64,000 nucleotides of DNA from Scheffersomyces stipitis CBS 6054. Lineage: Eukaryota; Ascomycota; Pichiomycetes; Serinales; Debaryomycetaceae. The stretch is from the NCBI RefSeq assembly GCF_000209165.1, contig NC_009068.1:1798001-1862000 (forward strand). Direction: 5' to 3'. The position numbers and the translations under genes were made by a program. Positions 19,407 through 30,845 of the stretch are shown here, in pieces (within the stretch, counting starts at the first letter, position 1; every line of letters starts with the position of its first letter). The notes under the pieces were generated by a model. The model was given only the letters and a program-made list of their open reading frames with translations. It was not told the DNA's origin and made no database searches.

Positions 19407-21638
19407 ATGCCAGGCTTTCCAGGAGTTCCCCGAGTAGTTGGAGACACAGACGATGATGCGTCCATCCACATGTACAACTTCGTCGGCCCAGCACAACCGT
19501 TGCCAGCAAGAAAAAGTGCAGCAGATGAGAAAATCTACCAGACTTTGTATGAGAAATTCAAAAACAATAATAATATCCGTAGCATCAATAACACGAGTCA
19601 GATCGAGGAAGAACACGCGTCTGACGAAGAATTCGAAGAGATCGACGTCGAGGCTATGAACGCCTCTTTCGACAAATTTGCCAATAAACTGCTGCTGTAT
19701 GTCAGTGCTGAAGATGTAGATGCCAATTTCAGCGATTCTGACACGATGAACGAATCCAGCGATGACGATGACGATGACGACTTGGAAGATCTTCTTCTAG
19801 CTGATAAAGTATACGAAACGGCCCAGACCATCCCGGTATCGGCGACTAATGACTCTCATAAACCAGTCAACGTCAGAGTAAGAGAGGAATCGCCAATATC
19901 CAATAGAGCCGACCGGTATCTGAGTGATTCTCAAACTTCCACCCGTTGGAATCGTCTGTTGGTTCAAAAATTACCAGCACGTCTAGCTTCGCGCAATTTG
20001 TTTGGCAGTGAGGCAAACACATCTGCCAATATACTTTTCGATGAGATCAAGCGAACGAAGGAAGCTTCAGAGAAAGAGGCTAAGAATCTAGAAGAACCAG
20101 AAACGACTGAGAAATCACCATTTATAAATTCTGAAAATTCTGAGGATATCCATTCAGGCAGCACTGGTGTTGGTAATTCCAATTCTGACAATTGGTTTTC
20201 TGCTTCCAGTTTTATAAAGAACTATATCATTTTCTTGCTTGCATCTTTCATAATTACTCTTCTAGCTTTGCTGTACCAGGCTTCTACTCTCATACCGTTC
20301 GATGCCGCACGATTCGCTGCACGATTCAATAAGCTTGACACTTCTGTGAAGACACTTCTGTCTCGTGTACATGATATAGAGCTGGATCGGCAGTCTTTGT
20401 CGGCAGTCTCCATCGATACTGGTAAGATAAACGAGAAACTTGTAGATATTGAGGGAAAAATGGAAGAGCTAGAAACAAGACTAGTAGGTCAAAAATCAGA
20501 ATTCAATTCGTGGAAAGAGCTGCTAAAAGAGGCTGGAACTAGTATTAGCAGTACAATTGAAAATGGTAGACTTGCTGATATTGAAGATAAGATCAATGCT
20601 CTTCTCAATGCTACAGAAAAGCTGCCTTCATGGAGTAATTACGTGGATACACATTCGAGCGAAATTAATGAGTACATCAGAAATCAAATAGCAAATGCTC
20701 AACCAAAGGAACTACAGGAAATTATCAAACAACAATTAGAAAAGTACAACCACGACATTTCTGACAAGTTCAACAAGCTCGTGGATTCGCTCAATCTAGA
20801 AGATACTCCCGTAGATGAGCAGCTCTTGGAGAGAGCTAAAAACACAGCTTCTCCAATATTGCTCAGTCAAATTGCTGACATTCTCTACAAAGGCTCTGTA
20901 ACCACCAACTACGCTGATTACAGTCTTGGAGCACGGATTCGAGGGTACTTGACGAGAGGTGGAAATGGACTTCAACAGGAACAATCAACTGTACGAAGAG
21001 CTCTCTTTGGCTGGTACAGATATTTGAGAATAAAGTCACCAAACGAATGGAAATATAATGCCAACAATGTTCTCAGTGATAGTGAACAGAGCTGGTACTG
21101 TTCTTCAGAGTGTTCTGTTGGAATCAAATTGTCTTCCAAAGTAATTCTCAGCGACATAGTCATTGAAGGTAAGAACATTGGCAAGGTGAGTATCTGGCTC
21201 CGTCCAACTACCAAACAAAATTACGATAGAGTCTTGGCATACCAACAGAAGTACAAAATTGTTAGTGATTCTGATGAGAGTGCTAAGAATGGAAACAGGT
21301 ATCTAAGCAAATATGTCAAGGTTTCCGAGGCGTCAGTAGCTACTGAAAGTGTCCATATCAAGCTTCCCGTGAGTGTAGTCAATCTTCAAATTCCTGTTGG
21401 GGATATCTACGTTGAATTTACGCCTAGTTCTTCAGCTGACGGCGACAGAGCCACTGAGGTCAATTCTATCAAAGTCTATGGAATCAGTGGCATTAACACT
21501 CACCAATCAAGCGAGTTGAATCTGCTTTTGAACAAGATATTTGCTGCTGCCGAGGAGAAAAGGTCCGAAACTGGCATACATAGAGAAGGCTCTGATGTGA
21601 GCGACATTTTGGGAGAGGACTATACCTATATTGTATGA
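19407..21638 (+). CDS. MPS3: SUN-domain nuclear envelope protein, MPS3-like
   Basis: 743 residues. The acidic N-terminal region (1-265, with a DDDDDDDLEDL-type run) is followed by one transmembrane helix (about 272-293, IIFLLASFIITLLALLYQ). Then come heptad-like coiled-coil segments (about 305-370 and 420-480) and a C-terminal SUN domain (about 500-692), starting at DYSLGARI, with the SPNEWKYNANNVLSDSEQSWYC core and VIEGKNIGKVSIW. This order (acidic head, single TM, coiled coil, SUN) is that of Mps3, which anchors telomeres and the spindle-pole-body half-bridge at the inner nuclear membrane. The other yeast SUN-like protein, Slp1, has a different layout with the SUN-like domain before the TM, so MPS3 is favoured. 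Confidence 0.78.
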   Translation: MPGFPGVPRVVGDTDDDASIHMYNFVGPAQPLPARKSAADEKIYQTLYEKFKNNNNIRSINNTSQIEEEHASDEEFEEIDVEAMNASFDKFANKLLLYVSAEDVDANFSDSDTMNESSDDDDDDDLEDLLLADKVYETAQTIPVSATNDSHKPVNVRVREESPISNRADRYLSDSQTSTRWNRLLVQKLPARLASRNLFGSEANTSANILFDEIKRTKEASEKEAKNLEEPETTEKSPFINSENSEDIHSGSTGVGNSNSDNWFSASSFIKNYIIFLLASFIITLLALLYQASTLIPFDAARFAARFNKLDTSVKTLLSRVHDIELDRQSLSAVSIDTGKINEKLVDIEGKMEELETRLVGQKSEFNSWKELLKEAGTSISSTIENGRLADIEDKINALLNATEKLPSWSNYVDTHSSEINEYIRNQIANAQPKELQEIIKQQLEKYNHDISDKFNKLVDSLNLEDTPVDEQLLERAKNTASPILLSQIADILYKGSVTTNYADYSLGARIRGYLTRGGNGLQQEQSTVRRALFGWYRYLRIKSPNEWKYNANNVLSDSEQSWYCSSECSVGIKLSSKVILSDIVIEGKNIGKVSIWLRPTTKQNYDRVLAYQQKYKIVSDSDESAKNGNRYLSKYVKVSEASVATESVHIKLPVSVVNLQIPVGDIYVEFTPSSSADGDRATEVNSIKVYGISGINTHQSSELNLLLNKIFAAAEEKRSETGIHREGSDVSDILGEDYTYIV

Positions 21639-23375
21639 GTCGAATGACAATCAACTCCTACACAATTAAGTCCGTTTCGAACTACAATTCCACTTCCATT
21701 TTCATCTACAGTTCGTTTCCATTTAGAGGTGCGTTTCCTTTTACAGGTGTATTTCCATTTCCTACAGTCGCCTGCATTTATGCGATTGTTCTACCCCAAA
21801 GGTGTATTTTAGTGTATAGTAAAATGTAGAGTAGCAATTCTAGTGCAGCAATTGTGTACCAATTGGAGGATTGTAGCAATTGAACAATTGCAATAATTGA
21901 ATAAATTGAATAAATTGCAAGCAGAAGCCCAGCAGCAGTAACAATGAATCAGCTGGAAACAGGAATAATGTCGCGCTTGTTGCCCAATTGTTTGGCAAAT
22001 GGACCGACATAGTTTCAATTGTAACGCACCCAAATGTTAAGAGGGGAAAGTTGTGCATACAGCAGATATGTGCATATTGTATATTGCCGAATCGAAAATT
22101 TTTCTCCCCACATACGCACTGTCTGGCAAAATTGGGCAGGTTCTGACCGCAAACATCTCACGTCCGTAGAAAATGTCCTGACCTGGGTGGTGAAATGGAC
22201 AAATCGGATTGACTTGGCTGTTGCCAGGATTTTGTCACCAATAATATCCACGCAGACTATGTTACTACCAAAAGGCGATTGCTAATATTATTAACGTCGT
22301 ACATAATTTTTAATCAATATTATTGGCATTGTCTGTCGAGCCACTTTCGAGACAAATGGCACTAAACGAGACAGGGATGGGAATACAAAGAGAGCTAAAA
22401 GGTGTGCATCTGAAATTGCGGATAGCCAGCTACATTGGCCCTTGTTAGATACGTGAATGTCTACTGGGCCAGATACATTGTTGCTCGAGAAGGAAATACG
22501 AAATGTATTTTTAGCAAGAATGTCCTCCAATTTGGGTGATGCTTCTGGGCTGCAGACTAACAATGATGGGGACGCACATTCATGCACCTTCGCTAGGGAA
22601 ACGCAGTCTGAAATATTCCATTTGCCAATCACTTTGAAACTGAAGAATGCCCAATGAGTAATAGCGCAGACGATTGGTACGAGATCATCAGCTCAAGAGA
22701 TAAAGATCAAATCCAGGAGAGATGGATTTGGAAGCGAGATGGAATTGCATGGAAAGAGAGTCTGTAGTGTCTTTTTGCCGACTTTTTTAACCTGAAACAC
22801 GGCTGGCTCATCCAGCAAAGCCAATGAGTGACCGGGCTCGAGAATGTTTATCCTGAAAATTTCTCCAATTTGGAGAGAAACTTGCAATTATCGACTTCAT
22901 TTGAGATCCTTGTCTCTGCTGATCTCAGTTGAAATCTTGTAGAATCGTAGAAATCTGGAGATTGCAAAATTGGGTGCCAAGTGTGTGGAAATCATTCAAG
23001 AACCAATTCTCGGCTCGGATGTTTATCCTTCGAAATCTCTTGAAAATTTCACCAAATTTCTTCTACATGATTCACCATCCGAATCGACTCCCGGCTCGAA
23101 TGCTAGAATGTTTTGATTAGAATAATTAGCAATAATATTCAAACTATTAACCCATTAATAGAGTGGGATCGAAATTAGTCATATATAGTATACAGAAATG
23201 AACTCTACTCTCGAACAATCATCAAGCAAATAAAGTTATTTATTTTAAAACCAGATGCCCGAGGCACCTCTACACAAAGCCGGTGCTCTCAAAAAACATG
23301 AAACCAAAGGCATGATGGTGCCTATGCTAGAAAAGAAATATCAATACCAGAAAAACATAATATTTACCATGGCAC
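21639..23375. other. Unusually long convergent intergenic region
   Basis: 1737 bp between two 3' ends. It has an AATTG-rich low-complexity stretch at about 21835-21925 and a diverged direct repeat (GGCTCG...ATGTTTATCCT at 22835-22853 and 23011-23028). Open frames of up to 113 codons begin with non-ATG codons and look random. No tRNA or known RNA was recognised. Confidence 0.4.
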
Positions 23376-23981
23376 TTACAACAAGTAAGCAGCCAAACCA
23401 GCAACACCAGCAGCAAGAACTGGAACAACTTGACCAGCAGCAGCACCTTCAGCAGTAGAGACAACTGGAGCAACAGTGGCTGGGGAAGTGGATTCAGCAG
23501 CGACGGTTTCTGGAGCAGCTGGGGTGGCAGCTGGAGATTCTGGGGCTGGGGCAACAGTTTCTGGAGCGGCTGGGGCAGCTGGAGCAACAGTTTCTGGAGC
23601 AGCTGGAGCAACAGTTTCTGGAGCAGCTTCAGTTGGCAATGGGCAGTAGGTGGTGTAAACGGTTTCGTTTTCAGTGACAGTGGTGACACCGGTGGTCTTT
23701 TCAACTTCAGCACACTTGTCTTCAGCACAAGAAGTGATGGTGATGACGGTGGTGGAGATTTCAGAGACGGTCGACAATGGACAGTAGGTGGTGTAGATGG
23801 TTTCGTCTTCGGTGACAGTGGTCAAACCAGTGGTGACAACAGAAGAGTGACAAGCATCGTGGTCACAAGAAGTGATGGTGATGACAGTGGTAGCAATGTC
23901 AGTGACGGTAGCGTTAGCGTAGGTGGCAGCTTGAGCAGAGACAGCAGCAGAGGCCAAGACGGCGGCGGTGGAGAACTTCAT
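23376..23981 (-). CDS. Small GPI-anchored cell-wall protein with two TTYCPL modules
   Basis: 201 residues from ATG 23981 ([18 protein letters not shown] signal peptide); the frame upstream of it is leader. Two tandem 39-residue modules, each of the form [11 protein letters not shown]...TTG[LV]TTVTE.ET[IV]YTTYCPL with three cysteines, are followed by an Ala/Pro/Glu/Thr-rich stalk built of [13 protein letters not shown] repeats and a hydrophobic GPI-type tail ([17 protein letters not shown]). Resembles small Candida wall proteins Pga59/Pga62 (family recollection only). The gene has a proper TATATAA about 97 bp upstream, and its frames are very codon-biased, pointing to high expression. Confidence 0.82.
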   Translation of the reverse strand: MKFSTAAVLASAAVSAQAATYANATVTDIATTVITITSCDHDACHSSVVTTGLTTVTEDETIYTTYCPLSTVSEISTTVITITSCAEDKCAEVEKTTGVTTVTENETVYTTYCPLPTEAAPETVAPAAPETVAPAAPAAPETVAPAPESPAATPAAPETVAAESTSPATVAPVVSTAEGAAAGQVVPVLAAGVAGLAAYLL

Positions 23982-24077
23982 TGTGTTAAAAGCGAGTGTA
24001 TAAAGTTTGTAGATACAAGTACTAAGAAAAGGAAAAAGAAGAAAATGTAGAACTGGCTGGAAGTGGATTTTCACTTC

Positions 24078-24084
24078 TTATATA
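24078..24084 (-). promoter_or_regulatory. TATA box, small cell-wall protein
   Basis: TATATAA on the minus strand, about 97 bp upstream of the ATG at 23981. Confidence 0.55.
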
Positions 24085-26534
24085 GTTTTGCCAGATGATG
24101 CGACCCCCCATATCTGGACCAGGTACCGCCGCCAGACAAAAAGACACAGACAATGTCGGGTGCAATAGGCTTTCGTTTTTTTTTTGGTTATGGACATTTA
24201 GTTTTCGTTGTGAAATTAGTCTTCCATACAATAAACTTTGTGCAGGAGGTCGCCAAATTTTAGCTTTGGGTATTTTTTACCTGTTTGGGACTCGATCCAG
24301 GAGCCGCTCCCATCAATGTCGGGCTTAGTGCATCCAGCACGCTGCACCAACTACACTTTCCTCCGCAAGACAACTACCGACAGAGTCTTGCAGCATCTCG
24401 TGAGCTATTTAGCCAAAATATTGGTCGTCAACGAAGACCAATTGGCTGGGGCTCAAAGGGTTCAATTGGGCAATCTTTCTTGTTGCTTCTCTGAGTTGTC
24501 AGCCTGTTTGTGCATATATTCGCCTGCTGGTTCACGAGGTGGAACGGCCCATTGCCAGATCTCCATCAAGGCACTAAAGTAAATCCCGATTGCTGGGCTG
24601 GGCATTTTTTGTATCCAGAATTGGCGGTGTTGTACGCAGGTGTGTTCCACATGCAGCATCGTCACACTCTGCATGGGGCTCCTTGCAGGGGAATTGATTC
24701 CAAACCAGTAATGCCCGCTTTGGGGGCTTGCAGTTCTAAAAATAAGCGGACAGACAATATTATTAAATTAGAGGTAAATAGGGAGATCACCACAATAGAC
24801 AGACGAAGAATTCGAAACAGACAATTTGAATTCGACGACATTCTACCTGCTGCCAGACTTAGTCTACTCAGGAGAGAATGTGTTAATTAATTGCTGGACA
24901 ATCTATACAGCATGCTCGCAAAACATAGGGACTCCAAGGCTCCAGACCAGAGCCGGGAAAATGTCTGACGGTGGCGTGTGGTCCTCTGATTGCAGAGGTG
25001 TTTTGATTCCGTCATTTGGTCGGAGGCAATTGGCAATTGGGCGTGTAGCAGACCAAATCTCGTTTCAGCCCACTTGGTGTTTACCTGGATGTCGTCGCAG
25101 GGCATGCGGGTTGCTGCTGTCTGCTTCAGGAGCCTGCGAGACACACGCGACATTCGCGTTTGTCATGGAGACGCAAACAAACACTCGCGCCGGCAGCAAA
25201 AAATATCGCCAAAGCGACGCACTGCCCGCAAAATTTTCTCTCGAAGACTTTAGACTAATTACCAACTTTTGCGAGAGGAAAACATTTCTCCAGTCCAGTA
25301 CGAGCAACAAACAGACCACCTGCTGGGGCTTCCAGAGCTGAGTACACGGCAGGAAATCTTAACGCTTTTTCAGACCGATCCCACTGTGTCCGGAAGCTGA
25401 CCAAACTGGACAAAGTAGACGAAAGTAGACATAAGTAGACAAAATTGTAATCACCGGGCACGTCTGAATGTAAACACTTTGCTACCAGTTTCACCATCTG
25501 CGTTTCACCCACAGCGAAAGGCCCTCAAAAGGCACGGATTGCGGTGGAAGTTGGAATCGAAACTGGCCCTGATGTTTATGAAATTGCTCCGGAAGCTGAA
25601 CTCGAAATGGAATCAGCGTGTGTGACTTCTATTCTTAGTCTCTTCTCCTATTGCTGTGCACCCACGTCGAATCACATGTGCCTACCGAAACAGACGACCC
25701 CACGGCATCTCCTGGGAAACACTTCATGGTCTAAGTCCGGCCCTTGTTCTGGCAGCACAGGAAGCTCGCCTACTTCATCTGTAGCACAATTCCAGATTGG
25801 GCTGTAGCTCATTGCCTGTACCATCTGGAATTGCCTGGCTAGCACCACTTAGAGCTATTGTTGCTGCTCTGTCCAGCGGAGCCGAGAGTCTTAGATTGCG
25901 AATCTCAGATAGTTCCAGAGGCTGGCAGCCACCTCATTGTCGTATCCAGCTGAGCTGCTGAAACGCTGAAGTGCAGAAATGGCCAAATGCTGATTGTTCC
26001 CGTAATCCAAAGCAACCTTGCTGCTGATTACAGCTCAGTTTTCTGTATTTACAATTCCGTAGTGAATTTGAATCTGAATTTGAAATTGCAATTGCAATTG
26101 CAATTGCAAAAAGTAAATAAACCAACCTCTGCCCTCCGAGAACGGGGACGTAGACTGAAACTCGTAGCGAACTCTGAACCAACTCATCTGTTTATCCCAG
26201 CTTCTCCAGACTCTCCAAAGCTTCATCAGTCCGTACGACATTTTCATTTGCAGTCATACCACCGAGATTCGTAACCAGCAAATCTCCCAACACCGAAACC
26301 AGAATTGCACCTCTCTTGCTCCGACAAAAATTGCTACATAATGCAGATTATTTTCAAGATTGTTGGAAACTCGAAATTACAGTTCTGTGACTGCAATATG
26401 CTTCTGTGATCTGAATAGACTTTGACCTGTGTTTACTTATGCATCCCTTCGGTGGTGTAAATAATAGCCAAGAGACGACATCACCGCTCAACCGAAACAA
26501 CAGAGTCAAATTCGCAGTTCATCACGCGCCAGTT

Positions 26535-26540
26535 CACGTG
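26535..26540. promoter_or_regulatory. CACGTG E-box upstream of UTP22
   Basis: Palindromic CACGTG 269 bp before the UTP22 ATG. The same element occurs twice before RPC40. A Cbf1-type factor is the likely binder (inference). Confidence 0.4.
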
Positions 26541-26808
26541 CAAAAGTCACATTATACACATCATCTGATCAACTCTCCCAAATGTTGTTCTGGTACATAG
26601 CGAGAACACAAGTCGTGCCCTAACCGACTCCATCCTCAAATATCTTCAAATTATTTGCGGTCCTGCACTTACCCCGAAAAATGAGAAGAGCGAAAAACTA
26701 AATCTTCAATTCTACCGTTAGAACCCTACAGATTGCTTCGGTTCTACAGTCTCCAGGTGTCTCAGAAGCTTTTGTTTGTGTGTTAGACTCGTCAACAACG
26801 AAGCTACC

Positions 26809-29800
26809 ATGGCCAAGAGAAGATTGAGCGAAGACGGCGTGGAAGCACGTGCAGAAACTGGCGATATCGAAGAAAATGACTTTACACAATTTGAAGAAAA
26901 CGAAAATGGAAGTAGAGAAGTGGACTCGGAAGAAGAAGATGATGATGACGAAGACGAAGAAGATGAAGACGAGCAAGTGGTAGATGCTGCAAAAACTCAT
27001 ACCGGACGTCCTACGAAAAAGCAAAAGAAACAGCTTTCAGCACAAGATATTCAAGTGGCACGAGAAACAGCAGAATTGTTCAAGTCCAACATCTTCAAGT
27101 TGCAGATCGACGAGTTGATCAAAGAAGTTCGTATTAAGGATGCCCATGTAGCCAAGATAGAAAAAGTTTTGCATCGCTTGCATGATTTGATAGCCAAAGT
27201 GCCCACTGTAGAAAACTTGACATTGCAACAGGCTGAGCATCAGTTCAATTCTAAGAAGGTAGTGATTCCGTTTCCAGATCCTAAACCTACGAAACTTAAT
27301 TATACGTTTTCGTATTTGCCTCCTGAAGAAGTGTCTTTAGTAGGCTCTTTTGGCTTGAAAACTGGCATCTACCAATCACAGGGTCTGTCTATCGATGTAG
27401 CCTTGACAATGCCCAAGGAATTGTTCCAGGCTAAGGATTATCTTAACTATAGAGCTCTTTACAAAAGAGCCTTTTATTTGGCACATTTGGCCGAGCACTT
27501 GGTTCCCTTGACGAAGAAGAACAATTTGCCTGTAAAGATCTCATACCACTACTTAAACGACGATGTATTGTGTCCCGTTTTAAGAATCGAAAGCATCAAG
27601 ACCGAGAACCCGGACGATTTATCGTTTCACAAGACTAAATTCACCATCAATTTGATCGTCGCTTTTCCATTCGGCGTATTTGACTCCAAGAAGTTGCTTC
27701 CCGACAAAAACAGTATCCGAGTTCAAAGCGATGCTGACGAATTGCCTCCTACTCCTTTCTACAACTCCTCTATAATCTCGATGTCTGCTTATGGATACTA
27801 TTTAAAGTATTTATACACCAACAAGAAGTCTACTGAAGCATTCAAAGACGCTTGTAAAATGGGCAGATTATGGTTACAACAAAGAGGATTTGGGTCTTCC
27901 ATCAATAAGGGTGGATTCGGCCATTTCGAATTCGCCATTTTGATGAGTGCCTTGTTAAGTGGTGGAGGCTTAAGTGGGAATAAGACGTTGTTGCACGGTT
28001 TCTCGTCGTACCAATTGTTTAAGGGATTGATCAAATACTTGGCAACTATGGACTTGAACTCCGGTTACCTTTCCTTCTCCAGTTTGATTGGGGAAAACAT
28101 CAGTGCCAAGTACAAGCCAGAAGGATTTGATGTACCTACGATCTACGACAAAAACTCCAAGTTGAATATTTTGTGGAAAATGACCCAGTCTTCATACAGA
28201 GAATTGCAATTTCAGGCCAACGAAACATTGAACTTGTTGAACGACGTTGTCAAAGACAGATTTGATGCTATTTTGCTCCAAAAGTCTGACTTTGACCAAA
28301 TGAGATTTGACATGGTATTGAACTTGTCTGTTCCAGACGAGTTATACGACTCATTTGGACCCTTGGAAAAGATTTCCTTCGTCACATACGAAAGCTATTT
28401 GAAGAACAAGTTGTATAAGATACTAAAGAATGCCCTCGGAGAAAGGGCCACTCTCATCCACATCAGAAACGAGAAGTCAAGCAATATCTATCCAATTCAC
28501 AAGAGAAAACCAACCAACATTAACAACAACTACATTATTGGCATTCAGTTGAATGCTGATGAATGTGACAAATTGGTAACCAAGGGCCCTAACAATGACG
28601 AACAGGAGCTAGGAGCCAAGTTCAGGTCTTTCTGGGGATCCAGGGCCTCGTTGAGAAGATTCAAAGACGGCACTATCCAGCACTGTGTAGTATGGACTTC
28701 TCAAGGCAACGAACCTATAGTTCTTTCCATCATGAAATATGCTCTTGATTTGCATTTGCACCCAGATATCTCTCAACACGTGATTTCTGAAAGTGCCAGA
28801 ATTGCAAACAAGTTGCCTACGCCATTATTACCATCTGCATCTAACCAGGTGACGACCTCCTTGGCCAGTTTCACCAACCTCAGAAGTGCTTTCGAGAACT
28901 TCAATAAAATCCTCACTAACTTGGACTTGCCCTTGGGACTCAAGTCGTTGTTGCCCGCTTCTGCTGCTTTACGATTCTCATCATTATTGCAACCAGTTCC
29001 TTTTGCAACTTCTAATCCAGACTTCTGGAACGAACTAATCTTGCAATTTGAAACGTCTACCAGATGGCCCGACGAAATCAGTGCCTTGGAAAAGACAAAG
29101 ACAGCATTTTTGTTGAAGATAAGCGAAATTTTGAACAGCGAAACAACCTACAAGTCGTTTATCACCAAGGATAGTACGGTTACCTTCAATGAAGACATCA
29201 CTTTGTTGAATGTTCTAACTCCAGAAGGTTATGGTTTCAGGTTAAGAGTCTTGACAGAAAGAGACGAAGTCTTATATCTCCGTGCTGTAGCCAATGCAGA
29301 CAAACAGAAGGCTTTGGTACAGGATGTATACTTGAAGTTCAATCGTACATATTTAGGAGCTGTGAAGCATACCCGTACAGTTTCTCAATTGGCCCATCAC
29401 TTCCAGTACTACTCTGCAACTGTCAGGTTGTTTAAATTGTGGTTAGATTCGCAATTGTTGTTGTACCATTTTTCAGACGAGTTGGTAGAATTGATAGCGC
29501 TCAAACCATTTGTGGACCCAGCTCCATACTCGGTACCTCATTCTGTAGAAAACGGTCTCTTACAAATCTTGCATTTCCTCGCAAACTGGAACTGGAAGGA
29601 AAACTCATTGATCTTGGACTTGGTTAAGAGCAACATTGCTTCCGATGAAGAGCCCAATCTCAAGTTGAGCGATCGTTTATCCATCCAATCCTATCGAATC
29701 ATAGAGCAGAACTTCGACAAGATAAGAAAGAGCGATCCTTCTGGTATCAAATCGCAATACTTCATTGGATCAAAAGATGACCCATCAGGAATCTTGTGGT

Positions 29801-30339
29801 CTAACGAGTTAACTTTACCGATTGCAACAAGGTTGACAGCATTGTCACGTGCTGCTATTCAATTGGTCAAGACAGAAGGATTGTCAGACAAGAACCTCGA
29901 TCTACTTTTCACTCCAGCATTAAAGGATTACGACTTTGTCATCAAAGTCAAATCCGCCAACATAACTGCATCTTCAGGTATTCTTCCTGCTAATACGTTC
30001 AAGAACTTGATCACTCCCTTGACATCCTTCCCAGACGATATCACTACTCAATACGACTTGATCCAAGCATATGTCGCTGAATTGAACGACAAGTTTGGCA
30101 ATGTCATCATTTTCTCAACCAGAAAGTTCACCGGCTTGAGTGACGACAGCACTAACGTTATCACAGGAATCTTCGTTCCTACAGCATTGTCCAAGAAGAA
30201 GTTTGGTGTCAACTTGGGAATCGATCTGAAGCCAGTAGAGGAAAGCTCTACCGAAGTTGTTATTAATAGAGAAGGGCTTTTCAATCAAATCACTTTGCTT
30301 GGAGGCGAATTGGTACAGTCGATAAAGATTAGAAAGTAG
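26809..30339 (+). CDS. UTP22: U3 snoRNP/UTP-C complex protein UTP22 (Nrap/NOL6 family)
   Basis: 1176 residues from ATG 26809 (accATGGCC); S. cerevisiae Utp22 is 1237. An acidic N-terminus (about 25-65, with EEEDDDDEDEEDEDE) precedes the Nrap domains: the VDVALTMP-like IDVALTMPKELF near 197, RALYKRAFYLAHLAEHL, the GFG-containing WLQQRGFGSS, and LRRFKDGTIQHCVVW near 620. Nrap proteins have tandem pseudo-nucleotidyltransferase and OAS-like modules. Utp22 works with Rrp7 and casein kinase 2 in the small-subunit processome in the nucleolus. Confidence 0.93.
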   Translation: MAKRRLSEDGVEARAETGDIEENDFTQFEENENGSREVDSEEEDDDDEDEEDEDEQVVDAAKTHTGRPTKKQKKQLSAQDIQVARETAELFKSNIFKLQIDELIKEVRIKDAHVAKIEKVLHRLHDLIAKVPTVENLTLQQAEHQFNSKKVVIPFPDPKPTKLNYTFSYLPPEEVSLVGSFGLKTGIYQSQGLSIDVALTMPKELFQAKDYLNYRALYKRAFYLAHLAEHLVPLTKKNNLPVKISYHYLNDDVLCPVLRIESIKTENPDDLSFHKTKFTINLIVAFPFGVFDSKKLLPDKNSIRVQSDADELPPTPFYNSSIISMSAYGYYLKYLYTNKKSTEAFKDACKMGRLWLQQRGFGSSINKGGFGHFEFAILMSALLSGGGLSGNKTLLHGFSSYQLFKGLIKYLATMDLNSGYLSFSSLIGENISAKYKPEGFDVPTIYDKNSKLNILWKMTQSSYRELQFQANETLNLLNDVVKDRFDAILLQKSDFDQMRFDMVLNLSVPDELYDSFGPLEKISFVTYESYLKNKLYKILKNALGERATLIHIRNEKSSNIYPIHKRKPTNINNNYIIGIQLNADECDKLVTKGPNNDEQELGAKFRSFWGSRASLRRFKDGTIQHCVVWTSQGNEPIVLSIMKYALDLHLHPDISQHVISESARIANKLPTPLLPSASNQVTTSLASFTNLRSAFENFNKILTNLDLPLGLKSLLPASAALRFSSLLQPVPFATSNPDFWNELILQFETSTRWPDEISALEKTKTAFLLKISEILNSETTYKSFITKDSTVTFNEDITLLNVLTPEGYGFRLRVLTERDEVLYLRAVANADKQKALVQDVYLKFNRTYLGAVKHTRTVSQLAHHFQYYSATVRLFKLWLDSQLLLYHFSDELVELIALKPFVDPAPYSVPHSVENGLLQILHFLANWNWKENSLILDLVKSNIASDEEPNLKLSDRLSIQSYRIIEQNFDKIRKSDPSGIKSQYFIGSKDDPSGILWSNELTLPIATRLTALSRAAIQLVKTEGLSDKNLDLLFTPALKDYDFVIKVKSANITASSGILPANTFKNLITPLTSFPDDITTQYDLIQAYVAELNDKFGNVIIFSTRKFTGLSDDSTNVITGIFVPTALSKKKFGVNLGIDLKPVEESSTEVVINREGLFNQITLLGGELVQSIKIRK

Positions 30340-30845
30340 ACATTTGTGTGGTGCTCTCAATAATAGGGTGTATGCCCTTACCTGTACAAATATACATAGC
30401 ACGAAAGTGCCGAAAAGACAGACAGTGTAGAGTAGATGTTCAGATAAATATTGTTACAGGATGATCACCTCCGTATTCCTTATCATATGTAAAGGATCAA
30501 TTGCTTGTGAAGCAGATCAACAAATTTATGGAATAATAATAAAATTTACAGCTTTTTAGAAAAAGTATGAAAAAATTTGTATTTTTAAATAAGAGTCTTT
30601 TATTCCGAGAAGAATACAAATAATCAGCCAGAAAAGATATCAAAATGAAGGCAATGGCCAACAAATATGGGAAAGGCACCCGAAGTAAACGAAGATTTCG
30701 CACCCATTTTCTTAGCGTCGGGATAATGAAATCTTTTCCGAATGTATGCATGAATTAATCTGAGATAAGATAAGACGATCTTAACTTTTCCAGTCGTCTC
30801 TTTTTTTCTCTATTTCACTAAATAAATTGCTAAAGTCATACTGAA
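30340..30845. other. Intergenic UTP22-aminotransferase
   Basis: 506 bp, strongly AT-rich between 30530 and 30610. A TCTTTTTTTCTC tract and GATAAGATAAG (GATA sites, about 30763-30773) lie about 75 bp before the aminotransferase ATG, which would suit nitrogen-regulated expression (inference). No gene. Confidence 0.4.

Larger units (their letters stand above)
23982..26808. other. Long divergent intergenic region (cell-wall gene / UTP22)
   Basis: 2827 bp. TATATAA for the wall-protein gene is at 24078-24084 (minus). Near 26085-26108 there is an ATTGCA tandem (about four copies). CACGTG at 26535-26540 lies about 270 bp before UTP22. Several 80-170-codon frames overlap each other on both strands and have no recognisable domain; I call none. 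Base composition is less AT-rich than the other spacers. Confidence 0.35.

Noticed and set aside
22291..22632. 113-codon minus frame in the convergent gap
   Set aside because: Starts at GTG; the first real ATG leaves only about a dozen codons.
24826..25341. 171-codon plus frame in the wall-protein/UTP22 spacer
   Set aside because: Random composition, overlapped by frames on the other strand, no recognisable motif.
21639..26808. LTR or transposon remnant in the long spacers
   Set aside because: No TG...CA terminal repeats, target duplications, reverse transcriptase or transposase residues were found.
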